Part shown: positions 39,689 through 46,254 of the stretch, piece after piece
Numbering within the stretch: the first letter of the stretch is position 1
How the letters are laid out: every line of letters begins with the position of its first letter
Source: a virus
Virus record (IMG/VR): IMGVR_UViG_3300042923_000371
Coordinates: 1-55,383 of that record
Direction: 5' to 3' (one strand)
DNA length: 55,383 nt
Notes under the pieces: model-generated
Told to the model about the DNA's origin: nothing
The model's database searches: none
What the model saw: the letters and a program-made list of their open reading frames with translations, nothing else
Program-made: the position numbers and the translations under genes

Positions 39689-40132
39689 ATTAATTCGTAT
39701 AAAATAGCAGAAAAAGAAATGTACACATTCTTAGGAAGTTTAGGTTTATTGTTTGCAAACAATATAATATATTTTATGCCACAAATTTTATTGATTAGTT
39801 TAACAGCTTTGTCAGGTGGCATGATGATAAATGTATTTATAGAGAGTAAATGGAAAACACTTTTTACAAATTTAGGTCTTGTTAATACGCAAAAGCAAAC
39901 TCCAAAGCTGATTAGAAAAGAAAAAAATGACCTTGGAGATAGGTATATATTTACGATTCCAGAAGGTTATTGTTTAAGCGATTTTGAAAAAGTACACGAA
40001 GAATTAGAAGTGGCATTGTGTAAGTCTTTAAAGCTTGATTTGACGAAAGATTTTAACATAGCAATGCAAATATTCGATGCTGAATATAAAAGCGTTTATA
40101 AGCCTAATAAGGAGGTATATTTGAATGAATAA
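39689..40132 (+). CDS. Membrane subunit of a split FtsK/TcpA-like translocase
   Basis: About 147 residues. Two hydrophobic helices (LGSLGLLFANNIIYFMPQ and LISLTALSGGMMINVFIE) are followed by a cytoplasmic domain with YIFTIPEGYCLSDFEKVHEELEVAL. That is the block found between membrane helices and motor in single-chain FtsK/TcpA-type proteins. A very strong ribosome site (AAGGAGGT, 39674-39681) has no ATG, GTG or TTG at normal distance; an ATT at 39689 is best placed. Other possible starts are TTG at 39671 or ATG at 39719. It overlaps the motor gene by 8 bases in a different frame. Confidence 0.7.
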   Translation: MNSYKIAEKEMYTFLGSLGLLFANNIIYFMPQILLISLTALSGGMMINVFIESKWKTLFTNLGLVNTQKQTPKLIRKEKNDLGDRYIFTIPEGYCLSDFEKVHEELEVALCKSLKLDLTKDFNIAMQIFDAEYKSVYKPNKEVYLNE

Positions 40133-40931
40133 AATGATTTATGCAATAGGGGTAACAATCACAGCTAAAGGTGAAGCGATAGTTTATATTGACCTAGAAA
40201 ATCAACCTCATGTGTTAGTTGGTGGAATAACAGGCAGCGGAAAGACTACATTTTTGAAATGCTTATTGACAGGTATGGTATTAAATGATGTTGACATTAT
40301 TATAATTGATATGAAAATGGGAGGAGATTACAACGTATTCAGATACTATAAGAATCTGAAAGCATTTGTCAAAACAGTTGCCGAAGCTGATGTTGTTATT
40401 GAAAAAATCAAAGCTATAAAAGATGAAAGATTTTCTATGCTTGATAAAACTAACTGTAAAGATTTTACAGATTATAACCTAAAACATAACAATGAAATGA
40501 AACCTTTAGTTATTCTGATTGAGGAATATACCATGCTATCTAAAGACAAAAATTTTAACAATGAATTGAATATCATTTTAGCACAGGCTAGAGCAGTAAA
40601 TATAAAAGTTATTCTTTCAGTGCAACGTCCTTGTCAAGATAATTTAGATTCTAGGCTAAAAGCTAACCTTAATCATACGGTAGCGTTTAAGGTAAAGAAT
40701 ACTTATAACAGTGAAATATTGCTTGATAAAGGTGACTTAAGGGCGGTAAAAGATTTACACGGTAGCGGTGAAGCTATACTCTCAAACGATACCCAAGATG
40801 TTATGTTTAAAAGTTTTTTCTTAGAAGATAGAGAAATTAAAAAAATGATAAGGGATAGATTAAATTACAATAAACGTGTTGTTGTTAGGGAAACTGTTCA
40901 AGCAAAGGATGCTAAAGAAGGAATAATATGA
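40125..40931 (+). CDS. FtsK/TcpA-like DNA translocase motor subunit
   Basis: A 268-residue ATPase with Walker A GGITGSGKTT (about 33-42), Walker B PLVILIEEYTML and the sensor region SVQRPCQDNL. It resembles the motor of FtsK, and of coupling proteins in Tn916-type and Clostridium plasmid conjugation. It lacks membrane helices, which are supplied by the gene just upstream. It would pump DNA at the membrane or deliver it to a transfer apparatus. The stop overlaps the start of the replication-relaxation gene (ATGA). Confidence 0.85.
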   Translation: MNKMIYAIGVTITAKGEAIVYIDLENQPHVLVGGITGSGKTTFLKCLLTGMVLNDVDIIIIDMKMGGDYNVFRYYKNLKAFVKTVAEADVVIEKIKAIKDERFSMLDKTNCKDFTDYNLKHNNEMKPLVILIEEYTMLSKDKNFNNELNIILAQARAVNIKVILSVQRPCQDNLDSRLKANLNHTVAFKVKNTYNSEILLDKGDLRAVKDLHGSGEAILSNDTQDVMFKSFFLEDREIKKMIRDRLNYNKRVVVRETVQAKDAKEGII

Positions 40932-41431
40932 TTACTGATAGAGATTGGAATGTAGTTGAATTTGTTACTAAAATTCCTTGTTATACAGATACTTTAATAA
41001 AATTATTCTATCCTACTTCTGAAAGAAACGGTTACAACAGATTGGCTTTTCTGCATGACTATTTGTATCTAAAACGTACTAGGCATGGAGCCAATGACAG
41101 ATATTTTTATTTCACTAAAAAGGAACCAGCACAAAAGAAGCATCTTGATTTATTGGCAAAAACTTATTTGTGGTTAATTAACAATGGTTATACAGTTGAT
41201 ATTTTGACCGTACAAACACAAATAGGTAACATACGACCAGACATGACTTGCACGATAGAACGTAATGGTAAGAGTGTTATAATGGCTGTGGAGATACAAA
41301 GAATGTTTGATAGTGAGAAAATAAAGAAGTATGAGGAATCAGAATTTAAAAAACTGTTATATGTATCAGATAAAAAATTGGTAAGTAATAAGATAGAGGT
41401 AATCAATCTAAACAAAAAAGAACTGCCATAA
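40928..41431 (+). CDS. Replication-relaxation family protein
   Basis: A 167-residue protein that starts ITDRDWNVVEFVTKIPCYTD, with a winged-helix-like RLAFLHDYLYLKRTRHG segment, the opening of the replication-relaxation family found on Firmicutes plasmids, ICEs and prophages next to FtsK-like genes. The C-terminal half (PDMTCTIERNGKSVIMAVEIQ) has the look of a PD-(D/E)XK-type nuclease fold: D-x..-E-x-Q. Its likely partner is the translocase encoded just before. Confidence 0.8.
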   Translation: MITDRDWNVVEFVTKIPCYTDTLIKLFYPTSERNGYNRLAFLHDYLYLKRTRHGANDRYFYFTKKEPAQKKHLDLLAKTYLWLINNGYTVDILTVQTQIGNIRPDMTCTIERNGKSVIMAVEIQRMFDSEKIKKYEESEFKKLLYVSDKKLVSNKIEVINLNKKELP

Positions 41432-41447
41432 AAAGCAGTCCTTTTTT
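41418..41447 (+). terminator. Intrinsic terminator of the plasmid-like cassette
   Basis: GAACTGC/GCAGTCC with one mismatch and six T residues, overlapping the end of the last gene. Confidence 0.75.
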
Positions 41448-41491
41448 GTTAATTTTTAGCTTGAAAATTTCCAATAAGTCAGTATAATATA

Positions 41492-41746
41492 ACTAACAGC
41501 ATATGGATTGTAGCAACTCATAACTAACAAATAGCCTTAAAACCGTTGAAAATACTACATACCGTTTTCATTGGTAATGAAGAGGTCGGCAGTTCGAGTC
41601 TGCTCGTAAGCTCTTTTTTTATGCCTTTTTAAACTAACATAATGTTGAAATTTCAATACTTGTAAGAAATTTTCATTCTATACGGAACGTATCAATTGAA
41701 ATATATGCTGATACTATGCGTATCATACAATTACACATAACTAACA
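41492..41746 (+). promoter_or_regulatory. Four ACTAACA repeats, probable integrase arm sites
   Basis: ACTAACA occurs in direct orientation at 41492, 41523, 41633 and 41740, usually inside ATAACTAACA. Two lie left and two right of the tRNA-derived core at 41566-41612. This is the layout expected of arm-type binding sites for the N-terminal domain of a lambda-type integrase. Confidence 0.65.
41566..41612 (+). other. attP core: 3' half of a host tRNA-Thr(GGT) gene
   Basis: The sequence reads as the 3' 47 bases of a tRNA: anticodon stem TTTCA/TGAAG with loop TTGGTAA (anticodon GGT at 41573-41575), variable loop AGGTC, T-arm GGCAG/CTGCT with loop TTCGAGT, acceptor 3' strand CGTAAGC and discriminator T, then a T-run. 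No 5' half is present upstream. Integration at this place would recreate an intact tRNA-Thr(GGT). It is next to the integrase gene. Confidence 0.85.
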
Positions 41747-41785
41747 AACAGCTACAAATATCTTAAAAAAATAAATAACTTTTAG

Positions 41786-42868
41786 TTATTCCATTTTTTC
41801 CATTTGTTCATGTAAGAATTTAGCATTAATATCAACGTATTGTTTTTTAGTAAAGTTAATGTCTGTATGACCCATCATATCTTCGATAGCTTTATCGTCT
41901 AGTCCTGCCATTTTCATCTTACTTGCAGCAGTATGTCTAAATGAGTTTACACCATAGTCATTTAATTTTAATCGTTCAACTAAAGGTTGATGATAGTATT
42001 CTCGATAGTATTCATATCGCACTTTTTCGCCATCTTTAGTAAATAAATATTTCGACTCAGGGAATTCATTATAAAAATACTTAATATAAGGCATTACTTT
42101 AGAGTGAATAGCAATTAATCTGTCTGTTCCTTTCTCAGTCTTGCCACCACCAATAATCAATCCGTTTTCTAGGTCTATATTTTTATCTTTTTTAAGGTCT
42201 AAAAATTCATTTATCCTCAATCCTGTATAAGCCAAGATTAATGATGATTTAGCAATTCTATCATCATCATTCTTAAACAGAGTGTCAATATCTTCTTCTG
42301 GAAATGCAGTAACCTTGCCTGGCTTAATGCCCCTTAAACTGATAAATTGGGCATAATTCACGTTTAACAGCTTATACTTAATTAATTCATCATACATTCG
42401 CTTTATCAAACCTTTAATGCGTGTTAATTTACCATGTGATGATTTTGCATCAGGGTCATCGATTAGATTATCAATTATATCCTGAAAGTCCATATAGTTT
42501 AATGAATACAATGATTTGTTTTTTAAAGATTCTAAAGGATAATATGAAGCATTCAAGCTATTCATGTAATCTTTATTTCGATTTTCCTTTTCGCATTCTT
42601 TTACAATTATCTTAAATATTTCATCGATTGTTGTTTTTTCACTTACCTTTTCGCTTATAGAAGGAACATAATCTAATAATGCTTTCATAGCTTCATCATG
42701 TTCTTCAAAGTACCCTATTATATGTTTTATTTGTTTGCTCTTTGATTCTTCTGTTTCATCTGTCCAACCTTTTGTTACACAAGCTACCCATGGTCTGCGT
42801 CTATTCCCTGATAGTCGATAGACCGTCCCTGAACCATTCAGCCTACGGTAATTTTTCTTTCGTGCCAT
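41786..42868 (-). CDS. int: Tyrosine integrase of the prophage
   Basis: A 360-residue lambda-type integrase that recombines attP with the host tRNA-Thr gene. An arm-binding N-terminus (about 1-65, RRLNGSGTVYRLSGNRRRPWVA), a core-binding domain, and a catalytic domain with R218 (TGLRINE), K243/K246, R311-H312 in NSFRHTA, H334 (MMGHTD) and Y344 are visible. The usual first His of the HxxRH motif is Asn here. GGAGG precedes the ATG. It is transcribed leftward toward attP, from a promoter at 42899-42929. Confidence 0.92.
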   Translation of the reverse strand: MARKKNYRRLNGSGTVYRLSGNRRRPWVACVTKGWTDETEESKSKQIKHIIGYFEEHDEAMKALLDYVPSISEKVSEKTTIDEIFKIIVKECEKENRNKDYMNSLNASYYPLESLKNKSLYSLNYMDFQDIIDNLIDDPDAKSSHGKLTRIKGLIKRMYDELIKYKLLNVNYAQFISLRGIKPGKVTAFPEEDIDTLFKNDDDRIAKSSLILAYTGLRINEFLDLKKDKNIDLENGLIIGGGKTEKGTDRLIAIHSKVMPYIKYFYNEFPESKYLFTKDGEKVRYEYYREYYHQPLVERLKLNDYGVNSFRHTAASKMKMAGLDDKAIEDMMGHTDINFTKKQYVDINAKFLHEQMEKME

Positions 42869-42898
42869 ATTTCCTCCTTTTAATATTACTTGTCTTAT

Positions 42899-42929
42899 AT
42901 TATAACACGTTTCGTATAAAATTAAACAA
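42899..42929 (-). promoter_or_regulatory. Integrase promoter
   Basis: On the minus strand TTGTTT (42924-42929) and TATAAT (42899-42904) are 19 bases apart. TACGAAACGTG between them forms an imperfect inverted repeat that might be an operator. Confidence 0.5.
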
Positions 42930-42945
42930 AAAAATAAAAGTAGTC

Positions 42946-43260
42946 TTAGTAACCACTTTTAATATACTTTTTAATGTCAACTATCCGTTTTTCAATGTCA
43001 ATCATTTGCTTTTCAATTTCTTCAATATCTTTTACTAACTTCCCCCTATCGATATTTTTAGTTTCTTTTCCTATAAGATAGTCGATAGAAGTTTCATAAA
43101 AAGATGAAAGTTTAATTAAAGTTTTCAACCCAGGCATTCTATAACCATTTTCATAAGAACTTAAAGTTGATGCTTTTATCCCAATTTGTTTAGCTGATTC
43201 TTGAAGTGTTAAGTTTTTTTCGTTCCGTAACTTTTTTAATTTCTCCCCAAATGCTTTCAT
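42946..43260 (-). CDS. XRE-family transcriptional regulator
   Basis: A 104-residue repressor-like protein. Residues 5-62 are a lambda-repressor-type helix-turn-helix: LKKLRNEKNLTLQESAKQIGIKASTLSSYENGYRMPGLKTL. The C-terminal 40 residues form a coiled coil (IEEIEKQMIDIEKRIVDIKK) for dimerisation. No ribosome site precedes the ATG, and the promoter at 43269-43297 places the message start at or within a base or two of the ATG, so the message is probably leaderless as for lambda cI from PRM. It lies between integrase and the SOS-linked ORF. Confidence 0.85.
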   Translation of the reverse strand: MKAFGEKLKKLRNEKNLTLQESAKQIGIKASTLSSYENGYRMPGLKTLIKLSSFYETSIDYLIGKETKNIDRGKLVKDIEEIEKQMIDIEKRIVDIKKYIKSGY

Positions 43261-43268
43261 AATAAAAA

Positions 43269-43297
43269 ATCATAGCATAAAATATGGAAATTTTCAA
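43269..43297 (-). promoter_or_regulatory. Promoter for a leaderless regulator message
   Basis: Minus strand TTGAAA (43292-43297) and TATGAT (43269-43274), spacer 17. Only 8 bases separate the -10 box from the ATG of the XRE gene. GTATAAA/TTTATAC (43313-43338) lies just upstream as a possible operator. Confidence 0.6.
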
Positions 43298-43365
43298 ATT
43301 TATTTACGAATTGTATAAATTATATATTGATTTTATACATTCAAGCTGTTAAACTATAAATAAGT

Positions 43366-43412
43366 AAATTTCGACAAACACACCCTTAAATTATGAGAAG
43401 GTTTGCCGAATG
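43366..43412. promoter_or_regulatory. Imperfect inverted repeat in the switch region
   Basis: TTCGACAAAC and GTTTGCCGAA face each other across about 24 bases between the XRE gene and the rightward promoter at 43433. It is a candidate operator of one of the two repressors. The remainder of 43300-43430 shows no gene. Confidence 0.45.
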
Positions 43413-43432
43413 ATATTTTAGAGGGAAATACA

Positions 43433-43480
43433 TTGACTTTTTTATAATTCTAAATTATAATTAAGTCGAACAAACATTCG
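43433..43480 (+). promoter_or_regulatory. Near-consensus promoter with LexA-like box
   Basis: TTGACT (43433-43438) and TATAAT (43456-43461), spacer 17. The start region carries CGAACAAACATTCG (43467-43480), which fits the Gram-positive LexA box CGAACRNRYGTTYG with one mismatch. TTATAATT/AATTATAA (43442-43460) is a palindrome over the spacer and -10, perhaps a second operator. An RNA polymerase site fully blocked by LexA until DNA damage is the natural reading. Confidence 0.65.
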
Positions 43481-43506
43481 ATACTTAATGTAACTAGGGG
43501 GAAAGG

Positions 43507-43650
43507 ATGGATAACGAGGATAGGTGTGCAATGTTACTAAGGGATATTAACATCTTATTGACAAAAATACCCCAAGATGAAGAATATTTAATCTTCATCA
43601 AAAAATTAATCAAATCTTACATATCATTAAAAAAACAGCACTTATTATAA
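43507..43650 (+). CDS. Small SOS-linked ORF, candidate antirepressor
   Basis: A 47-residue protein (MDNEDRCAMLLRDINILL...) with GGGGGAAAGG before its ATG and the strongest promoter of the lysogeny region. It is mostly helical with one cysteine. It lies between two repressors, is read in the opposite direction to both, and ends at a terminator. Small SOS-controlled proteins in this position in other phages inactivate the repressor; no sequence similarity is claimed. Confidence 0.65.
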   Translation: MDNEDRCAMLLRDINILLTKIPQDEEYLIFIKKLIKSYISLKKQHLL

Positions 43651-43665
43651 GTGCTGTTTTTATTT
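43631..43665. terminator. Bidirectional terminator
   Basis: CAGCACTT/AAGTGCTG with a 5-base loop; A-run on the left and T-run on the right serve both the 47-residue ORF and the leftward repressor gene. Confidence 0.9.
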
Positions 43666-44016
43666 TATAACCTTATGCCATGCGATAATTTCTTCATGCG
43701 AAAGCTTTGATAATTTAATTATAAGTTCATTTAATTTAGTATCTTTTTTCATCATTAAAATATTAATTGCATCTGTTAGTGTGTGGTCATCATTATCTAT
43801 AAAAGTATATAATCTTTTTATATCAGTCTTTCCTAGCAAATAATCAGTATCAACATTAAAATAATCAGCGAAAATTTCCAGTGTTTCAAGATTAGGTTCA
43901 CGAATACCTTTTTCATAATGAGATAATAAACTTCTATTTATTCCTGTCTTGTCTGATAATTCTTGTTGTGTTAATGTTGATTCTGTTCTTAATAGTCTTA
44001 ATCTATCCTTAAACAT
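43660..44016 (-). CDS. XRE-family repressor (CI-like)
   Basis: A 118-residue DNA-binding protein with AGAAGGAAG before its ATG. Residues 4-60: RLRLLRTESTLTQQELSDKTGINRSLLSHYEKGIREPNLETL, a classic helix-turn-helix, then DYFNVDTDYLLGKTD. A helical C-terminal region could dimerise. It has no self-cleavage peptidase domain of the LexA/CI type, so induction must work through another route such as a small antirepressor. Divergent from the Cro-like gene at 44200. Confidence 0.88.
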   Translation of the reverse strand: MFKDRLRLLRTESTLTQQELSDKTGINRSLLSHYEKGIREPNLETLEIFADYFNVDTDYLLGKTDIKRLYTFIDNDDHTLTDAINILMMKKDTKLNELIIKLSKLSHEEIIAWHKVIK

Positions 44017-44061
44017 ATAATCTTCCTTCTTTTTAGATTTAGTTTCCTTTTACATTATACA

Positions 44062-44157
44062 CAAATCGTATCAAAATAAAAGCAAAAAGTTACACAAATT
44101 GTATTACGTTTTCTTAACAATATTTTACTTGATACTTTAAGTAACAATAACTATAAT
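44062..44157 (+). promoter_or_regulatory. Early promoter and operator region between repressor and Cro-like gene
   Basis: TTGATA (44129-44134) and TATAAT (44152-44157), spacer 17, drive the rightward early operon. GTATCA (44068-44073) and TGATAC (44130-44135) are in opposite orientation; the second overlaps the -35 box. A leftward TATAAT at about 44053-44058 (ATTATA on the + strand) would serve the repressor gene. Confidence 0.65.
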
Positions 44158-44199
44158 AAAATTATACAATAAGTAACAATAAAACTAAGGAGGAAAAAA

Positions 44200-44439
44200 A
44201 TGGACAAACTAATTATTGCCAAAAGATTAAAAAATATTCGCAAAGAACAAAAGATTTCACGAGAAAAGGTAGTCGAGGACTTGGGCATCAGTTATTCAGC
44301 ACTTTCAGCCTATGAAATAGGTCAAAGAATCCCAAGAGATTACATAAAATTAAAGCTAGCAGAGTATTACAAAACTACTGTACAAGCTATTTTTTTTACC
44401 CCCGATGATACAATTTGTAACATTGAGGAGGAGATATGA
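44200..44439 (+). CDS. Cro-like XRE regulator
   Basis: A 79-residue protein, first gene of the rightward early operon, with AAGGAGG before the ATG. RLKNIRKEQKISREKVVEDLGISYSALSAYEIGQRIPRDYIK is a compact helix-turn-helix. It probably competes with the divergent repressor for the operators between them. Its stop overlaps the next ATG. Confidence 0.85.
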   Translation: MDKLIIAKRLKNIRKEQKISREKVVEDLGISYSALSAYEIGQRIPRDYIKLKLAEYYKTTVQAIFFTPDDTICNIEEEI

Positions 44440-44633
44440 AAGTAACAGTAAGTAAAGCAGCACAGTTATTAGGAATGTCTACACAAGGTTTGCGAATTGC
44501 GATGCAGAGAGGAAAATTTACTTACTTTGGTGAAGCATGGAAGAATGAAGAAAAATGGACTTACTACATAAATGATAACAGGTTAAAAGAATACATAGGA
44601 ACAGAACACCTGAACAACGAGAAAAAAAACTAA
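44436..44633 (+). CDS. Excisionase-like / MerR-type small DNA-binding protein
   Basis: A 65-residue protein with GAGGAGG before its ATG. VTVSKAAQLLGMSTQGLRIAMQRGKF then a WxxxxxWTYYINDNRLKEYI end matches small HTH_17/Xis-type proteins that bend DNA. It could be the excision directionality factor for the integrase, or an early regulator. Confidence 0.75.
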   Translation: MKVTVSKAAQLLGMSTQGLRIAMQRGKFTYFGEAWKNEEKWTYYINDNRLKEYIGTEHLNNEKKN

Positions 44634-44648
44634 AACCAAGGAGGAAAA

Positions 44649-44813
44649 ATGACCTACAAAGAACTATGGAAGAAACAAAACCCTGACAAGAATTTTGACA
44701 CAGCAGGTTGCAGAGATTATGAATTTTCAGAACTCTTGCAAGTGTCTAAAAACTGTGATGACAAAAGATGTACAAGTTGTTGGGATGAAGAATGCGAGAA
44801 GGAGGAGGAATAA
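44649..44813 (+). CDS. Small cysteine-rich early protein
   Basis: A 54-residue ORF with AAGGAGG before its ATG. The C-terminal part has C-x-D-x-x-C-x-x-C-W-x-x-x-C (NCDDKRCTSCWDEEC), a likely zinc knuckle; the N-terminus (MTYKELWKKQNPDKNFD) is typical of small clostridial phage proteins. Unknown function. Confidence 0.7.
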   Translation: MTYKELWKKQNPDKNFDTAGCRDYEFSELLQVSKNCDDKRCTSCWDEECEKEEE

Positions 44814-44815
44814 AA

Positions 44816-44953
44816 ATGCCTGTTGGATATTCCAGTACGTTGTCATTAAGCAGAATATTTTCAAAATACCCAAGTTTTAGTAATTATATTGAACGTATAA
44901 GCAAACGCAGAAAGAAAAAGCCTAGTTGGAATCAGAAGAAAAGAAAAAGATAG
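44816..44953 (+). CDS. Small very basic protein
   Basis: A 45-residue ORF whose ribosome site (AGGAGGAGG) lies at the end of the upstream gene. The C-terminal 20 residues are almost all Lys/Arg (RISKRRKKKPSWNQKKRKR), suggesting nucleic-acid or membrane surface binding. Unknown function. Confidence 0.55.
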   Translation: MPVGYSSTLSLSRIFSKYPSFSNYIERISKRRKKKPSWNQKKRKR

Positions 44954-44962
44954 GGAGGACAA

Positions 44963-45205
44963 ATGAAAATATTTTTATTCTATGTAAACATTGGATTGGC
45001 AATTTCAATTATTGAATTGATTTTCTTAAAAAATGAGCAAGGTAAGGAATTATTTGAAAAAGTAAGGGACTTTTTAAATATAGGTGGAACGATAGCAATG
45101 CTTTGCTTGGTACTGATTGTCTTTCCTATAACAGTATTATTAGCCCCAATAAATCTCATTTCAAGATTTATCAATACGCTAATCAAATTAATTAAAAAAA
45201 GTTAA
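44963..45205 (+). CDS. Two-helix membrane protein
   Basis: An 80-residue protein with GGGAGG before its ATG. Hydrophobic helices at about 2-21 (IFLFYVNIGLAISIIELIFL) and 42-68 (TIAMLCLVLIVFPITVLLA) flank a short charged loop. Early membrane proteins of this kind often affect superinfection or host processes; no evidence for a specific role. Confidence 0.7.
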   Translation: MKIFLFYVNIGLAISIIELIFLKNEQGKELFEKVRDFLNIGGTIAMLCLVLIVFPITVLLAPINLISRFINTLIKLIKKS

Positions 45206-45229
45206 AAGATAGGAGGAATATATAAGACA

Positions 45230-45484
45230 ATGGATAAACCTGAATTAATCAGTTCTTGGGAAGAACTTAAAGAAGTAAAATCACCAACGCATGATTTAGA
45301 TATTGATTTAGAGCATTGCAATGGCTGGATAAATCCCAAAAATGGCGATGAGGATAGTTGGGAAGGCAGATACTACTTATCTACACATACGTTTTATGGT
45401 AGTCAATTTAAACAATCTACGGAGATATTACAAGCGTGTGGTTTTAATGTTGAGTTAGCAAATTGGGATGAAGAGGAGGAATAA
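45230..45484 (+). CDS. Acidic hypothetical protein
   Basis: An 84-residue acidic protein. The ribosome site (AGGAGG) is about 12 bases upstream, longer than usual. Sequence features WEELKEVKSPTHDLDIDLEHCNGWI and LSTHTFYGSQF; it is a family often seen in clostridial phages. No function known. Confidence 0.65.
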   Translation: MDKPELISSWEELKEVKSPTHDLDIDLEHCNGWINPKNGDEDSWEGRYYLSTHTFYGSQFKQSTEILQACGFNVELANWDEEEE

Positions 45485-45486
45485 CC

Positions 45487-45669
45487 GTGAAACGCATATG
45501 TTCTAAATGCTCTAGACCGTGGAGTGTAAGCAATCGGAACAAAGACGGAAAGTATATATGTCCTTATTGTAATAAAAAAAGACCGCTTCTTTGTGAGAGG
45601 GGAAGCAGCCAAAACAAAAACTATCAAGACAATTATAAGCAATTAGCTAGTAGTTGTCAAGTGAGGTAA
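45487..45669 (+). CDS. Small zinc-ribbon protein
   Basis: A 60-residue protein using a GTG start after GAGGAGG. CSKCSRPW and CPYCNKKRP form a CxxC/CxxC zinc ribbon, followed by a polar tail. The pairing with the sigma factor gene just downstream (overlapping frames) suggests a transcription-linked role, by inference. Confidence 0.65.
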   Translation: MKRICSKCSRPWSVSNRNKDGKYICPYCNKKRPLLCERGSSQNKNYQDNYKQLASSCQVR

Positions 45670-45671
45670 AT

Positions 45672-46247
45672 ATGAAACTTACGGAAGAAGAAAAGAAAAA
45701 GGTTGAAGATAACTTAGCATTAGTGAATTACCTAATTAAAAAATATTCGTTTGCCTTAAATGGCAGTTATGATGACTATTTTCAAGCTGGTGCATATGGA
45801 CTGTGTTTAGCAGTTAAGCGATTTGATGAAAGCAGAGGAACGGAATTTAGCACGTTTGCATCAATGTACATTATCGGCTATCTAAAAAGATATTACAGAG
45901 ATTTTTCTCATGGTCCTGTTAGACCGCCTAGGAGCAGTTTTGATAATGACAACAAGCCTACATATCTGTACATAGACGGATTGATGAACGATGAAACGAA
46001 TGATTGCTTTAGCGGTTACGATTTTATAGATGCCGGAGAAGAAAGCAAAGAGAATGAAGTAATCACCAAGATAGTGTTTAAAGAAGCTAGAAACAAGCTT
46101 AAAGAACGTGAAAAGGATATTTTTGATTTACTATCCAAAGGTGCTACACAAGTGAAAATTGCTGATGAATTAAAAATATCACAAGCACAGGTAAGCAGAA
46201 TACAAAAGAAAATCAAAGCTAAAGTTAACAACTTTATAAGGAGTTGA
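45672..46247 (+). CDS. Phage-encoded sigma-70 family factor
   Basis: A 191-residue sigma factor. The start is the ATG at 45672 behind GTGAGGTAA. Region 2 (about 12-78) reads LVNYLIKKYSFALNGSYDDYFQAGAYGL and then EFSTFASMYIIGYLKRYYRD, the core-binding and -10 recognition helices. Region 4 (about 140-188) is LKEREKDIFDLLSKGATQVKIADELKISQAQVSRIQ. It resembles SigB/SigF-group factors of spore formers but is shorter. It would redirect host RNA polymerase to phage or sporulation-like promoters. Confidence 0.88.
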   Translation: MKLTEEEKKKVEDNLALVNYLIKKYSFALNGSYDDYFQAGAYGLCLAVKRFDESRGTEFSTFASMYIIGYLKRYYRDFSHGPVRPPRSSFDNDNKPTYLYIDGLMNDETNDCFSGYDFIDAGEESKENEVITKIVFKEARNKLKEREKDIFDLLSKGATQVKIADELKISQAQVSRIQKKIKAKVNNFIRS

Positions 46248-46254
46248 TACGGAA

